Assembly (NCBI GenBank): GCA_037178625.1 | Contig: CM074133.1 | Span: 1,798,001-1,862,000, forward strand | Direction: 5' to 3' | Length of the DNA: 64,000 bases | Source of the DNA: Skeletonema tropicum | Lineage: Eukaryota > Bacillariophyta > Thalassiosirophyceae > Thalassiosirales > Thalassiosiraceae | Shown: piece by piece, positions 62,798-64,000 of the stretch | Numbering within the stretch: position 1 is the stretch's first letter | Layout: each line of letters starts with the position of its first letter | Notes under the pieces: model-generated | What the model was told of the DNA's origin: nothing | The model's database searches: none | What the model saw: only the letters and a program-made list of their open reading frames with translations | Translations under genes and position numbers: made by a program

Positions 62798-63099
62798 ACT
62801 ACTTGGATTGATGCGTTAAAATACTATTATAGATAACAGCGATGCATTTCTCAATATTTGATTCATTTCTTAGTAGTGTCTTACAACTCAACAAAAAACT
62901 TGCAACGTCAAACATTGGAATGACTTGACATACTTTGCAGGTTGTTCACTTTTCGCCTGGCCTTCAAACGAAAACAGAGCAGAACTATCTGAACCGCCAA
63001 TCGTAGAGTCCTTCCTGATGCGCAAACCTATATCATATAGTAGAGTCTTTCAAGATATGAAGCAAGTAAATCAAAAAAACACTCTCAAAGATGAAAGTT
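62798..63099. other. Intergenic leading into the satellite
   Basis: No gene. Sequence grades into degenerate satellite units at about 63100. Confidence 0.4.
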
Positions 63100-64000
63100 T
63101 GGCAAGGCAGGCAGCAGCCACATCGTATCTATCATCGTCAATATCTTTGTCAGCTGATGCTAGAGGACCATTAAAACTGGTAGTGATAGCAAAGAAGCAC
63201 ATTGGAACTGCGAAGACAAATTCATCTGGTACGAGCAATGATTTTGATTGAAGAGCCTGATAAAACCAGTGTAGGCTGGCTGGCAGCACAACAAAAGACA
63301 TATCGTTTCTATCGTCGTCAATATATGCGCATGAGCCGCTTCTAATGTGTCGTTATAGATTCTTGCGAAAGATGCGAATAATTATTTCGCTCCCAGGAAG
63401 AATTGCTTCCAAAGAGCAAAAACGTGCACCGTCAAAGCTGAAATAAGAGGTCAAATTTGGGCTAGCCAAAAGAATCAACTTCAAAATTCATCCAAATCGT
63501 GTCTAAAATTAATTTCATGTAAAAACATAATATCAATCATTTTCAATATGGTCGTGAGCCGCTTCTGATGGCCTATTACACTTGGCGGCGATACTATAAA
63601 AGCTCATTTTCACTGCGCAGACGGATTGCGTATGTTGGTGGCTCTGAGCTGATCTGAGAGGTCGAACCTGAGCTTGCCCACAGCACATAATTTCACCACA
63701 CCGTATCTATCATCGTCAATATGGTCATGAGCCGCTTCTGATGGCCTATTACACTTTGCGGCGATACTATAGAAGCTCATTTGTACTACTCAGACGGATC
63801 GTGTGAGTTGAAGCGATTTTAAGGGCTCTGAGCTGATCTGAGAGGTCCAACATGAGCTGGCCCACAGCACACAATTTTAGCACATCGTATCTATCGTCGT
63901 CAATATGGTTATGAGCCGCTTCTGATGGCCCATTATACTTGGCGGCGATACTATAGAAGCTCATTTACACTGCGCAGACGGATTGCCTATGTCAAGGGCT
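63100..64000. repeat. Tandem satellite, units of about 173-184 bp, running off the right edge
   Basis: The marker CAATATGG followed by GAGCCGCTTCTGATGGCC begins at 63544, 63717 and 63901, giving periods of 173 and 184 bases. More degenerate units begin near 63319 and 63120. Each unit contains GGCGGCGATACTATAGAAGC, CTGCGCAGACGGATTGC or its variant, GAGCTGATCTGAGAGGTC and GCCCACAGCACA in fixed order. On the minus strand parts of two units stay open as protein-like sequence (IDDDRYDVLKLCAVGQL). Related decayed copies lie in the 8-11 kb tract in the other orientation and near 1.9 kb. Confidence 0.85.

Noticed and set aside
63071..64000. CRISPR-like spacing of repeats at the right edge
   Set aside because: Units are 173-184 bp, degenerate and without short constant repeats separated by unique spacers; the genome is eukaryotic. 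It is a satellite.

Overview
This window looks like nuclear DNA of a diatom, most likely a centric species of the Thalassiosira/Skeletonema type. The genes are eukaryotic: 26S proteasome RPN10, the CCT chaperonin, TOM40, EDC4, a Sec20-type SNARE and a CRC-domain regulator. Many have one or two introns of about 70-310 bp with GTAAGT/GTGAGT donors. At least eight proteins begin with a signal peptide ending in the A-F or A-F-x-P motif (ASAFAP, ANAFSP, WAFAP, RAFAP, AAFSS, SSAFHP, HAFLSP) that heterokont algae use to send proteins into complex plastids. Real starts are ATG; several open frames needed splicing or a later ATG to make sense. The species assignment is inference; nothing here is diagnostic to species.

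Layout. 1-7.1 kb is partly degraded. It holds the N-terminal part of a cobalamin adenosyltransferase-like gene cut by the left edge, two near-identical broken copies of a Patched/Dispatched-type membrane exon, an orphan SYS1 exon, a 295-bp palindromic foldback element and a CRC-domain gene. 7.1-11.1 kb is gene-poor and built largely of decayed copies of a repeat that reappears as a 173-184 bp tandem satellite at the right edge (63.1-64.0 kb) and once near 1.9 kb. 11.1-30.9 kb is gene-dense: a plastid glutaredoxin-like protein, a large acidic plastid protein, tRNA-His, a glycosyltransferase, plastid HCF101, Sec20, an EGF-repeat protein, plastid ClpR, TOM40 and a CobW-type metallochaperone. 31-32.7 kb is a foldback element split by an hAT-type transposon with a perfect 8-bp target duplication. 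32.8-41.8 kb carries CCT1, a heat-shock factor, RPN10, a DEAD-box helicase and a TrmB-type tRNA methyltransferase. 41.9-43.2 kb is a second, larger palindrome-rich foldback element. 43.3-62.8 kb carries a four-domain end-healing fusion enzyme (PNKP phosphatase, PNKP kinase, aldo-keto reductase, 2H phosphoesterase), a histidine phosphatase, a PLP sulfur-amino-acid enzyme, two RluA-type pseudouridine synthases flanking an unknown gene, a RibD deaminase fused to a CRM-like RNA-binding domain, EDC4, a CBS-domain plastid protein and a plastid-targeted coiled-coil protein.

The genes are not arranged as operons, but a theme of RNA handling (TrmB, DEAD-box, two pseudouridine synthases, EDC4, 2H/PNKP, CRM fusion) and plastid maintenance (HCF101, ClpR, CBS, glutaredoxin-like) is visible. 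The strongest candidates for something undescribed are the PNKP-AKR-2H fusion at 43350-46829, the deaminase-CRM fusion at 55751-57221 and the adenosyltransferase whose ATP-binding N-terminus is replaced by a coiled coil. The mosaic conversion between the two RluA genes and the nested transposons are also well supported by the sequence itself. All domain calls are by eye; no database search was run.
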